A stretch of DNA of 64,000 nucleotides, from assembly GCF_900091725.1 (NCBI RefSeq), contig NZ_FMBW01000074.1, positions 62,001-126,000 on the forward strand, written 5' to 3'. Positions 56,750-64,000 of this stretch are shown here, piece by piece. This DNA comes from Streptomyces sp. DvalAA-43 (GTDB taxonomy: Bacteria > Actinomycetota > Actinomycetes > Streptomycetales > Streptomycetaceae). Both the position numbers and the translations under genes were made by a program. The notes beneath the pieces are model-generated. The model was not told the origin of the DNA and did not search any database. It saw nothing but the letters and a program-made list of their open reading frames with translations. How positions within the stretch are numbered: position 1 is the stretch's first letter; each line of letters starts with the position of its first letter.

Positions 56750-58150
56750 ATGGCCGCCTCGCTACGAAACAACCGGGACTTCCGACTGCTCTGGATGAGC
56801 GGCCTGTTCGCCGTTCTCGGCACCCAGATGACCGCACTGGCCCTCCCGCTCCTCGTGCTCCGCGAGACCGGATCGCCCGTGCAGGCCGGTGCGATCAGCA
56901 CGGTGTCCGTCACCGCGGTCCTGATCACCATGCTCCCCGGCGGTGTGATGGCCGACCGGGTGGAGCGCCGCAGACTGATGCGCCTGTGCGACCTGGGCAG
57001 TTTCTGTGCCGTCGGCGCCCTCGTCGTGGCGGTGTGGAGCGGACACGTCCCGTTGCCACTGGTGCTGCTGGTCGCGGGCGCGGGCGCCGTCATCGGCAGC
57101 CTCTACGGGCCCGCCGCCTTCGGGCTGATGCGCAGCGTCGTACCCCCCGACGACATGGGGACCGCGACCGCCCGGCTCCAGGCCCGCACCTCCACCGCGC
57201 GACTGGTGGGGCCGGTCATCGGGGGCGCCCTGTTCGGGCTGCACCCCGTCCTGCCGTTCCTCGCCGAGGCCGTCGGGCTGCTGCTGTCCACGATCTGCGT
57301 GGCCCTGGTACGTACCCGGTCCAGGTCCGAGGCCAGGGCCGGATCGGCCTTCAGCAAGACCGAGTTGACCGCCGGGCTCTCGTTCCTGTGGCGGCTGCCC
57401 TATCTGCGGACCGTGCTCCTCGTCTTCGGGCTCGGCATGAACTTCGCCTTCGGCGCCCTGACGTTCACCGCGCTGACCGTCTTCTCGGGCGGCGGGAGGT
57501 CCGGGCTCGGCGGCGGCACCGTCGTCACCTTCATCTCGGTCGGGGCCCTCACCGGCGCGCTCCTCGCCCCCCGGCTGCGTCCCGAACGCCACACCTGGGC
57601 GCTGATCACCGCCACCTGCTGGTTCTGTGTGGCGAGCGCCCTCGCCATGGCCTGGGTCCGGGTCCCGCTGTTCGCCGGGCTGCTCTGCGCCGCCTGCATG
57701 TGCCTGTCCACCGTGGCCAGCATCGGCTTCCTCTCCACCCTGCTGACCGTCACCCCCGGCGACCGGGTGGGCAGGGTGCAGAGCGCCGCCGGGTTCCTCT
57801 CCTCGCTGGTCCAGCCGTTCGGGCCGCTGGCCGGGGGCGTGCTCCTCACGGCCTACGGCAGCCGGACGACGTTCGGGGCGATCGCCGGGGTCCTCGCGGT
57901 GTCCGCGGCCATCGTCACCTTCGCCCCGTCCGCCCGGCCGGGTCCGGCAGCACCCGAAGAACCGCCCGCGTCGGACGGCATCCCGTCCGGCCCGGAGGCG
58001 GCGGACGCGGCGGCCGCACGGCCCGTACCAGCGGCACAGCCCGTACCGGATGCGACGCCGGCACAGCCCGTACCGGACGCACCGCCCGCATCCGCCACGG
58101 CCGGGGGGATCCCCACGGACCGCACCGGGGCCGGCAGCCCCCGCCCCTGA
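56750..58150 (+). CDS. MFS exporter of the class III lanthipeptide cluster
   Basis: From ATG 56750 (GGGAG upstream) the protein is 466 residues with about twelve membrane helices. It has the MFS loop GGVMADRVERRRLMRLCD between helices 2 and 3 and a second-half start VGRVQSAAGFLSSLVQPFGP. It resembles the drug-efflux type MFS proteins found in RiPP loci; most class III clusters use ABC exporters, so this is less usual. The last 75 residues form a Pro/Ala tail with PVPDA repeats. LanKC starts 24 bases later. Probable role: export of, or self-protection from, the peptide product. Confidence 0.85.
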   Translation: MAASLRNNRDFRLLWMSGLFAVLGTQMTALALPLLVLRETGSPVQAGAISTVSVTAVLITMLPGGVMADRVERRRLMRLCDLGSFCAVGALVVAVWSGHVPLPLVLLVAGAGAVIGSLYGPAAFGLMRSVVPPDDMGTATARLQARTSTARLVGPVIGGALFGLHPVLPFLAEAVGLLLSTICVALVRTRSRSEARAGSAFSKTELTAGLSFLWRLPYLRTVLLVFGLGMNFAFGALTFTALTVFSGGGRSGLGGGTVVTFISVGALTGALLAPRLRPERHTWALITATCWFCVASALAMAWVRVPLFAGLLCAACMCLSTVASIGFLSTLLTVTPGDRVGRVQSAAGFLSSLVQPFGPLAGGVLLTAYGSRTTFGAIAGVLAVSAAIVTFAPSARPGPAAPEEPPASDGIPSGPEAADAAAARPVPAAQPVPDATPAQPVPDAPPASATAGGIPTDRTGAGSPRP

Positions 58151-58173
58151 CCACGAACCACAGGAGGTATGCC

Positions 58174-60747
58174 GTGCCCGGCATCCAGGAGACCCAGTTG
58201 TACTGCCTCGCCGACCGCCGCTACTACGAGACCCCGGGCCGGCTGCCCGACGAGGACACCCGCTACCCGCTGGACCGCGCCGAACCGCCCACCGGCTGGC
58301 GGCGCGGCACCGGCGGCCTGTGGACCGCGCTGCACCCCGCGTCCGCCGAACTCCCCGAGCAGGGCTGGAAGATCCACATCTCCACCGTCCCGGAGGAGGC
58401 CGGGCGCACCCTCGCCGACACCGCGCGCATCTGCCTGGAGCAGGGCGTGGCGTTCAAGTTCCTGCGCAGCACCCGGGCCCTGCGGCTGATGTCGTCGAAG
58501 TACATGAACCGGTCCGGCGCCGGGAAGTTCATCACCCTCTACCCCGAGGACGAACCCGCGCTGCTCAAGCTCCTCGACGCCCTCGGCGAGGCCCTGGACG
58601 GGCGCAGCGGACCGTACATCCTCAGCGACCTGCGGATCGGGAACGCCCCCGTGCACGTCCGCTACGGCGCGTTCGCCGAGCTCTGGTGCCGGGACGCCGA
58701 CGGCGGACGGGTCCGCGCGATGCGCCACCCCTCCGGCGAACTCGTCCCCGACACCCGGGGCGTGGTCTTCCGGATCCCGGAGTGGGTCACCGTCCCCGAG
58801 CCGCTGCGCCCCCATCTCGCGGCCCGTGCCGCCGCCCGCGACGACAGCTTCCCGTACGTGGTCACCGAGGCGCTCCAGTTCTCCAACGCGGGCGGCATCT
58901 ACCTGGCCGAGCACCGCACCACCAAGCAACGGGTGGTGCTGCGCGAGGCCCGCCCGCACTGCGGACTCGACCCCGCCGGGCACGACGCCGTCACCCGGCT
59001 GCACCGCGAGCACCGGGCCCTGACCCGGCTCGCCGGACTCGACTGCGTGCCCGAGGTGTACGGCGTCCGCACCGTCTGGGAACACCACTTCCTGATCGAG
59101 GAGCACATCGAGGGCACCACCCTCTTCGACGAGATCGTGGAACGGTTCCCACTGGTGCGCGGCGAACGCACCCGCGCCGAACTCGACGCCTACGCCCGCT
59201 GGGCGCGATCCGTCACGGACGGGCTCGCCGCAGCCCTCGACCGCATCCACGCCCGCGGGCTGCGGTTCGCGGACGTGCACCCCGCCAACGTCATCATCCG
59301 CCCCGACGGCCGTGTGGTCCTGATCGATTTCGAGTACGCCACCGACCTCGACGACCGGGACACCCCGCTGGCGGGCGCCCCCGGGCTCCAGGCACCACCG
59401 GGCCCCGGCACGAGCGGAGCCGAGGCGGACGCCTACGCGCTCTGGGCGCTCTGGCTGCACATCCTGATGCCGCTGATGGAGGTGACCGACCACGACCGGG
59501 GCAAGGCCCTCACCATCGAACGCTGGGCCCGCGCCCGGTACGGTCTGGGCGCCGACGCGGGACCGCCGCGACCGGCCGCCCTCGCCCACGGCCTCCCGGC
59601 CGGCAGCGGCGAATCGACGGTGGACGCGCTGCTGCGCGGCCCGGAGCCGGACTGGCCCGGCATCCGCGAACGGCTCCTCGCGGGCATTCACGCCGGGGCC
59701 ACCCCGGACCGCACCGACCGGCTCTTCCCCGGCGATCCGGCGGGCTTCGCCACCGGTGGCGTCTGCGCCGCGAACGGGGCCGCCGGAGTGCTGTACGCCC
59801 TGGACCGGGCCGGCGCCCCGGTACCCGGCGAGTACGTCGACTGGCTGGCCCGTACCGCAGCGCTCCGCGCCCCGGACAACCCCGGCGGGCTCTTCGACGG
59901 GCTGCCCGGCGTCGCGCTGGTCCTGGCCCGGCTCGGCCGCCGCGAGGAGGGCCGTGAACTCCTCGACCGGGCGCTGCGGGCCCCCGCCCCCTCGTCGGCC
60001 GACCTGCGCACCGGTACGGCGGGAACGGCGCTGGCGGCCCTGCGGTTCGCCTCGGACGGAGTAGGCGCACCCGACGCGGAACTCCTGGACCGGGCCCTGC
60101 GGACCGCCTGGGAACTCGACTCGCTGGTCCGCGACGGGGCCACCGCGGACGGCCCGTCGGCCCCGCACTCGGCGGGTCTGCTCAGCGGGCTCTGCGGGGC
60201 CGCGCTGCTCCACCTCGAACTGCACGCGCACACCGGCGAGGAGTGGCTGCTGAACGCCGCCGGGGCGGCACTCACCCGGGAGGCCGGGCACTGCGTGACC
60301 ATGCCGGGCGGCAGCGTGCAGGTGAAGGACGGCATACGCCATCTGCTCTACCTGGACCAGGGCAGCGGCGGCGTGGCCCTGGTCGCACAGCGCTATCTCG
60401 CCCACCGCGAGGACCCGGCGCTCGCCGCGCTGCTGCCCGGCGTCGGGCAGGGCTGCGTCCTGGAGTTCATCCGCGAACCGGGACTCTTCCGGGGCCGCAC
60501 CGGACTGGTGGCCACCGCCCACCAGCTCTCCGGCGGCGAGCCGCGGCCCGAGGTGCTGGACTCGGTGCGGAACCTCTCGTGGCACCTGGTCGCCGAACAG
60601 GACCGGCTGCTGGTGCCGGGTTCCCGCCTGCGCCGCTTCTCCGCCGATCTCGCGACCGGCGCGGCGGGGGTACTGCTCGGCCTGCACACGGTGTTCACCA
60701 CGCCGGACGAACGGCCCGACCTGCTGGACGTGCTGACGCTGAGGTGA
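58174..60747 (+). CDS. lanKC: Class III lanthionine synthetase LanKC (RamC/LabKC type)
   Basis: GTG 58174 follows CAGGAGG. The protein is 857 residues, the usual class III length. The N-terminal lyase domain has WKIHISTVPEEAGRTL and TRALRLMSSKYMNRSGAGKF. The kinase domain has FSNAGGIYLAEHRTTKQRVV, the catalytic loop FADVHPANVII and LIDFEYA. The C-terminal LanC-like domain has GTAGTALAALRFASDG and SAGLLSGLCGAALLH but lacks the Cys/Cys-His zinc ligands, which defines class III rather than IV. The enzyme phosphorylates Ser/Thr, eliminates phosphate, and may close lanthionine or labionin rings. Its substrate should be the 51-residue peptide encoded upstream. Confidence 0.9.
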   Translation: MPGIQETQLYCLADRRYYETPGRLPDEDTRYPLDRAEPPTGWRRGTGGLWTALHPASAELPEQGWKIHISTVPEEAGRTLADTARICLEQGVAFKFLRSTRALRLMSSKYMNRSGAGKFITLYPEDEPALLKLLDALGEALDGRSGPYILSDLRIGNAPVHVRYGAFAELWCRDADGGRVRAMRHPSGELVPDTRGVVFRIPEWVTVPEPLRPHLAARAAARDDSFPYVVTEALQFSNAGGIYLAEHRTTKQRVVLREARPHCGLDPAGHDAVTRLHREHRALTRLAGLDCVPEVYGVRTVWEHHFLIEEHIEGTTLFDEIVERFPLVRGERTRAELDAYARWARSVTDGLAAALDRIHARGLRFADVHPANVIIRPDGRVVLIDFEYATDLDDRDTPLAGAPGLQAPPGPGTSGAEADAYALWALWLHILMPLMEVTDHDRGKALTIERWARARYGLGADAGPPRPAALAHGLPAGSGESTVDALLRGPEPDWPGIRERLLAGIHAGATPDRTDRLFPGDPAGFATGGVCAANGAAGVLYALDRAGAPVPGEYVDWLARTAALRAPDNPGGLFDGLPGVALVLARLGRREEGRELLDRALRAPAPSSADLRTGTAGTALAALRFASDGVGAPDAELLDRALRTAWELDSLVRDGATADGPSAPHSAGLLSGLCGAALLHLELHAHTGEEWLLNAAGAALTREAGHCVTMPGGSVQVKDGIRHLLYLDQGSGGVALVAQRYLAHREDPALAALLPGVGQGCVLEFIREPGLFRGRTGLVATAHQLSGGEPRPEVLDSVRNLSWHLVAEQDRLLVPGSRLRRFSADLATGAAGVLLGLHTVFTTPDERPDLLDVLTLR

Positions 60748-60750
60748 CGG

Positions 60751-60797
60751 GGCCATCGCCCGGTCCGGTCCGGTGCTGCCGGCCGGGCCGGGCGATG
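60751..60797. terminator. Hairpin between lanKC and the nucleotidyltransferase gene
   Basis: CCATCGCCCGG and CCGGGCGATGG form an 11-bp stem that closes a GC-rich loop with internal pairing. It lies a few bases after the LanKC stop, between convergent genes. Confidence 0.7.
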
Positions 60798-60859
60798 GAC
60801 CGGCGCTCCGGCTGTCGGTCTGTGCCGCGTCGCGCAGCGCGGGGTCCTGCAGAAGACGT

Positions 60860-61648
60860 TCACAGTCGCCGTGGAGGTCGACCGGGCAACTCCAGCCGAC
60901 CGCATGCCGCCGCCACGAATGCGGCGGCAACGGGCTTCGCCGGCCCTGTCCGTCCGTCGCGTTGTCGGGCGATGGCCGCGGCGACGACCTCGTCGTCCCC
61001 GTGGCGGTCCAGGTACCAACGGCCGCCTTCGAGCTTGGAACACAGCTGTCCGTCATCGGCGAATCGCAGCGCACGGCAGGCGTTGAGGACGGCATACGCC
61101 GCGGTCGCGTGGTCCACCGCCCACCGCAGTTCGCCGACCATCGCGGCGCCGATACGGTCGGCGGGAACCGGGCCGAAGACCTCGGCGGCCGGTGGACCGC
61201 TGACAGCGAGGGCATGCTCCCGGCACACGGCGCAGTGCAGGACCAGGTCGGCGTCACCGGCACGACCGGCTCCGGGGATGACGACGGTCTCGGTCGCGCC
61301 GGTACGAATGTGGACCTCGAACGGGCAGGAACCGAGATCGGCCGCGGTCGCCGCGGTGATGACGCTCATCTCCAGACCCGTGCCAGGGCACCGCGCCGCG
61401 GTCTCTGCCACCGCCTCGCCCATGGCCCGCTGGCCGGCCTCGGTGCCGGACCCGGCGACGACGGCCAGCACATCCACGTCACTGCGTGCGGCTCGGAATC
61501 CCCCCAGCACGGCGGAGCCGTGCACGTAGACCCCGACCAGGTCGGGGCCCGCACCGGCGAGCACGGCCGAGACCTCGGCGACATAACGGACGACGTCGGA
61601 GGGAACAAGAACGTCGGTAGCCACGAAGCCGAGCATATGGCCGAGCAC
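60860..61648 (-). CDS. Nucleotidyltransferase of the AadA-like (aminoglycoside adenylyltransferase) type
   Basis: This 262-residue protein has the nucleotidyltransferase motif GVYVHGSAVLGGFRAARSDVD (G-S then D-x-D for Mg-ATP) and the C-terminal helical domain of the AadA/DUF4111 kind (GELRWAVDHATAAYAVLNAC, then RALRFADDGQLCSKLEGGRW). AadA enzymes adenylylate streptomycin and spectinomycin. Chromosomal Streptomyces homologues are many and may act on other metabolites. GTG 61648 is used; an ATG at 61636 is possible. The link to the RiPP locus is position only, between LanKC and SARP. Confidence 0.75.
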   Translation of the reverse strand: MLGHMLGFVATDVLVPSDVVRYVAEVSAVLAGAGPDLVGVYVHGSAVLGGFRAARSDVDVLAVVAGSGTEAGQRAMGEAVAETAARCPGTGLEMSVITAATAADLGSCPFEVHIRTGATETVVIPGAGRAGDADLVLHCAVCREHALAVSGPPAAEVFGPVPADRIGAAMVGELRWAVDHATAAYAVLNACRALRFADDGQLCSKLEGGRWYLDRHGDDEVVAAAIARQRDGRTGPAKPVAAAFVAAACGRLELPGRPPRRL

Positions 61649-61725
61649 ATGGGCGACTCATCGAACGCGGCGGGCACCACCAGGAGCCCCCACCAGCCGG
61701 CCCGACGCCATGTGCGGGACACCCT

Positions 61726-63606
61726 TCAGAGGCGGTGGGCCCCCGCCGGTTCCGGGACAGGAACCGGCTCCGGGGCAGTGTCGCGTTCGCGGGCGTACAG
61801 GCCCGTCAGGCGCGGCAGTTCGTACAGCACGCAGTGGGCGGTGACCTCGCCGCTGGGGGAGGACACCGCCCCGGCGTCGATCAGTGACTCCACCGCCCGC
61901 AGTGCCTGCCGTTCACCGCAGCCGAGCGCCGTCATCGCCTCCGGGAGCGTGAACGGACCCTCGCCGACCGCGGCGGCCAGCAGGGCCAGCGCCTGACCGC
62001 TCCCGGGCGACAGGTCCTGCCAGCCGGAAGCCAGCCGGGCGCGCACCGAGATGTCACCGGCCACCAGTTCGTCCAGCGCCCCGGCCGGATCGGCCAGGCG
62101 GTCCGCGTACTCCGCCAGCGGCAGATGGCGCAGCACCGCCAGCCGCATCCCGCTCACCCGTACCGCCAGCGGAAGCAGCCCGCAGGCCTCGGCTATGCGC
62201 AGCGCGGCGGCCCGGTCCAGCCCCACCCGCCCCGGCCCGGCCAGCCGGCCCAGCAGGGCCAGCGCCTCGGCCGGGGCCAGCGGCGGCAGTGCGATCCGGT
62301 GCACCGGTGCGAGCCCGGCCAGCTGGCCGCGCGCGGTCAGGACGAACGAACTGCCCCCGGTTCCCGGCAGCAGGGCCCGTACCGCCGCCTCGTCCGGTAC
62401 GTCGTCGAGCACGACCAGTGCGCGGTGCGCGGCCAGCCAGTGCCGCCAGTGTTCCGCGTCCGTCATCGGCTCCGCCGGATGCGGGCCGCCGGTCAGCCGG
62501 GCCAGCTCGCCGACGACCGCGGCGGTGGGGCGCACCGCGCCCTGTTCGTCGCGGACCCGGATGTGGATCCGGCCGTCCGGGAACCGGTCCGCCAGCAGAT
62601 GGGCCGCCCGCACCGCGAGTGCCGTCTTCCCGGTACCGGTGGCTCCGGTGACCGCCACCACCCGGCCGCCCTCCTCGCCCAGGACGTCCAGCAGTTCCCG
62701 CAGTTGCTCGCCCCGGCCGGTGAAATCGGGTACCTCGGCGGGCAGTACCGCCCGCAGCGCGGGGGCCCGCCGCGCCGGAGCCGCGCCCCTCGGCCGGTCC
62801 GCGGTGTCCCGGCCGGTCAGCATCGCGCGGTGCCGGGCGGCGATGGCCGCCCCCGGCTCCAGCCCCAACTCCCGTGCCAGCAGCTGGCGGTAGTCGTCGT
62901 ACACGGCGAGCGCCTCGGCCCGGCGGCCGGTCCGGTGCAGGGCGTCCATCCACGCCGCGCGGATGCGCTCGCGCGAGGGATGCCGTTCGGTGAGGTCCCG
63001 CAGTCCGTCCACCACGGCGGGCGCCCGCCCCAGTGCGATCTCCGTCTCGGCCCAGTCCTCGTGCACGGTCAGGCACCGGGCCTCCAGCCGCTCCGCCTCG
63101 GCGGCCACCTCCGGCGAGTCGCGCAGATCGTGCAGCGGCGGACCCTGCCACAGGTCCAGCGCCCGGCGCAGCAGACCGGCGGCGGCGCGCTGATCGCCGT
63201 CGTCGGCGGCCCGGCGGCCGGCCGCGGCCAGTGACCGGAAGCGCAGGGAGTCCAGTTCGTCCTCGCCGACGCGCAGTAGATAGCCGCCGCAGGAGTGCGC
63301 CAGCCGTTCCCCGCCACCGCCGTCCGGCCCGTCGGGACATCGTGCGCCGAGCAGTGTCCGAGCCGAACTGATGTACACCTGGAGGTTCTTGCGTGCCGTG
63401 CGGGGCGGCGCGTCCGGCCACACCGCGTCGGTGAGCACGTCCACCGGTACCGGAGTGTTGGGCCGGCTGAGCAGCATCGCCAGGACCAGCCGCTGTTTGC
63501 GCGGCCCGAGAAGCAGTGGCCGCCCGTCCAGCCGTCCGGAGAGCGGGCCGAGGACCGAGAGGTTCAGCGCACCGGACGACGGGGCGCGGGTGGGGAGTCG
63601 GGTCAT
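61726..63606 (-). CDS. SARP/AfsR-type regulator with BTAD and NTPase domains
   Basis: From ATG 63606 (GGAGG upstream) the protein is 626 residues. It has the OmpR-like winged DNA-binding domain (LNLSVLGPLSGRLDGRPLLL, then RKQRLVLAMLLSRPN and WPDAPPRTARKNLQVYIS). The BTAD domain follows (LRRALDLWQGPPLHDLRDSP, then RAEALAVYDDYRQLLARELG), then an NB-ARC-like ATPase with Walker A TGATGTGKT. SARPs activate natural product genes by binding direct heptamer repeats. Two such arrays lie in the divergent promoter at 55.88-56.03 kb. The C terminus is shorter than in AfsR (no TPR half). Confidence 0.9.
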   Translation of the reverse strand: MTRLPTRAPSSGALNLSVLGPLSGRLDGRPLLLGPRKQRLVLAMLLSRPNTPVPVDVLTDAVWPDAPPRTARKNLQVYISSARTLLGARCPDGPDGGGGERLAHSCGGYLLRVGEDELDSLRFRSLAAAGRRAADDGDQRAAAGLLRRALDLWQGPPLHDLRDSPEVAAEAERLEARCLTVHEDWAETEIALGRAPAVVDGLRDLTERHPSRERIRAAWMDALHRTGRRAEALAVYDDYRQLLARELGLEPGAAIAARHRAMLTGRDTADRPRGAAPARRAPALRAVLPAEVPDFTGRGEQLRELLDVLGEEGGRVVAVTGATGTGKTALAVRAAHLLADRFPDGRIHIRVRDEQGAVRPTAAVVGELARLTGGPHPAEPMTDAEHWRHWLAAHRALVVLDDVPDEAAVRALLPGTGGSSFVLTARGQLAGLAPVHRIALPPLAPAEALALLGRLAGPGRVGLDRAAALRIAEACGLLPLAVRVSGMRLAVLRHLPLAEYADRLADPAGALDELVAGDISVRARLASGWQDLSPGSGQALALLAAAVGEGPFTLPEAMTALGCGERQALRAVESLIDAGAVSSPSGEVTAHCVLYELPRLTGLYARERDTAPEPVPVPEPAGAHRL

Positions 63607-63839
63607 GGACGGGCCTCCGAGGAACCGGGGGACGGGGGCGGCGGGCTGCCGGTCGCACCCCTGGATGGTCCGCCTGCGGCGGCGCCCCCCACATCGGTGC
63701 CGGACCCGCATGTTCCGTCCCGGCACCCGACCAAATCCGCCCCGGGCCCCCATGTTGGGGCCGCACACCCGTCACCCGGCCTCCCCGTGCCGCCGCAACC
63801 GCCCTGCTGACCCCCGCACCGCCGCAACCACCCCCCGCG

Positions 63840-64000
63840 TCAGTCGCGTTCGGCCGCGCACTCGGCGGAGAACTCGCAGAGTGCCGCGCGGTCGGCGCGC
63901 CCCGTCTTGTTCAGCAGGCTCGCCATGTGCTTCTCCACCGTGCGCGGCGAGATGGACAGCCGCCGGGCGATCTGCTGGTTGCCCGGCCGCTCCGCCAGCA
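63840..64000 (-). CDS. LuxR-type regulator, C-terminal part (continues past window)
   Basis: The last 53 codons of a leftward gene are visible, ending at TGA (63840-63842). They encode a LuxR/NarL HTH: GNQQIARRLSISPRTVEKHM, then ASLLNKTGRADRAALCEFSA. The family is either a NarL response regulator or a large LAL regulator; the upstream part lies outside the window. It is 233 bases from the SARP start on the same strand and could belong to the same regulatory group. Confidence 0.8.
   Translation of the reverse strand, partial: LAERPGNQQIARRLSISPRTVEKHMASLLNKTGRADRAALCEFSAECAAERD

Noticed and set aside
60860..61648. Linking the AadA-like enzyme to resistance against the cluster product
   Set aside because: AadA-type enzymes act on aminoglycosides, whereas the cluster makes peptides; only position supports a link.

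Overview
The window is high-GC DNA with GTG/ATG starts behind GGAGG-type ribosome sites and Streptomyces-typical families (DUF397/XRE pairs, a SARP regulator, SigE-type sigma factor, class E-like sortase substrate). It is almost certainly a Streptomyces chromosome, apparently an accessory-rich arm-like part. I saw no tRNA, rRNA or CRISPR array.

Layout. 1-8.3 kb: a partial TetR regulator, a GT2-GtrA fusion with a polytopic membrane partner, a phosphatase, a CDF metal transporter, a TesB thioesterase with an acyl-CoA dehydrogenase, and a secreted I36-type inhibitor. 9-14 kb: a compact class I lanthipeptide cluster with a split LanB, a 54-residue precursor with four Cys exactly six residues apart, and LanC. 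14-15.9 kb: an XRE regulator with two tandem DUF397 proteins. 15.9-25.2 kb: an island of about 9 kb bounded by identical 156-bp direct repeats of the 3' end of a pucR gene. It holds gene remnants (a second lanthipeptide gene, a toxin-like secreted protein), a dead IS, an immunity-like gene, and a SUKH immunity gene split by a Tn3-family element (38-bp ends, 5-bp target duplication) and then by a MITE. 25-36 kb: PucR, Na+/solute symporter, agmatinase, TPP enzyme, a secreted serine hydrolase and a fused double ABC exporter. 36-48.6 kb: mostly secreted or surface proteins (S37 peptidase, choice-of-anchor A protein, peptidoglycan-binding protein, GH3), a LysR/EamA divergent pair, MgtC, DinB and a sugar-phosphate isomerase-like protein.

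48.6-64 kb is the most interesting part. A divergent promoter region at 55.8-56.1 kb separates a rightward class III lanthipeptide set (precursor, MFS exporter, LanKC) from a leftward set. The leftward set is a radical SAM/SPASM enzyme, a haem-oxygenase-like iron enzyme and a 66-residue peptide. Further left come a cyclase/ATPase signalling protein, a cytosolic subtilase and a GAF protein. The class III precursor carries the labionin spacing S-x2-S-x3-C, but the Cys is replaced by Ser and its only Cys lies N-terminal of the motif. Two four-copy arrays of 11-bp-spaced heptamers, one pointing at each divergent gene, look like binding sites for an AfsR/SARP protein, and a SARP with a BTAD and an NTPase domain is encoded at 61.7-63.6 kb. 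My working hypothesis is one co-regulated hybrid RiPP locus using lanthipeptide and radical-SAM chemistry. The sequence supports the gene content and the site geometry; the joint chemistry is inference.
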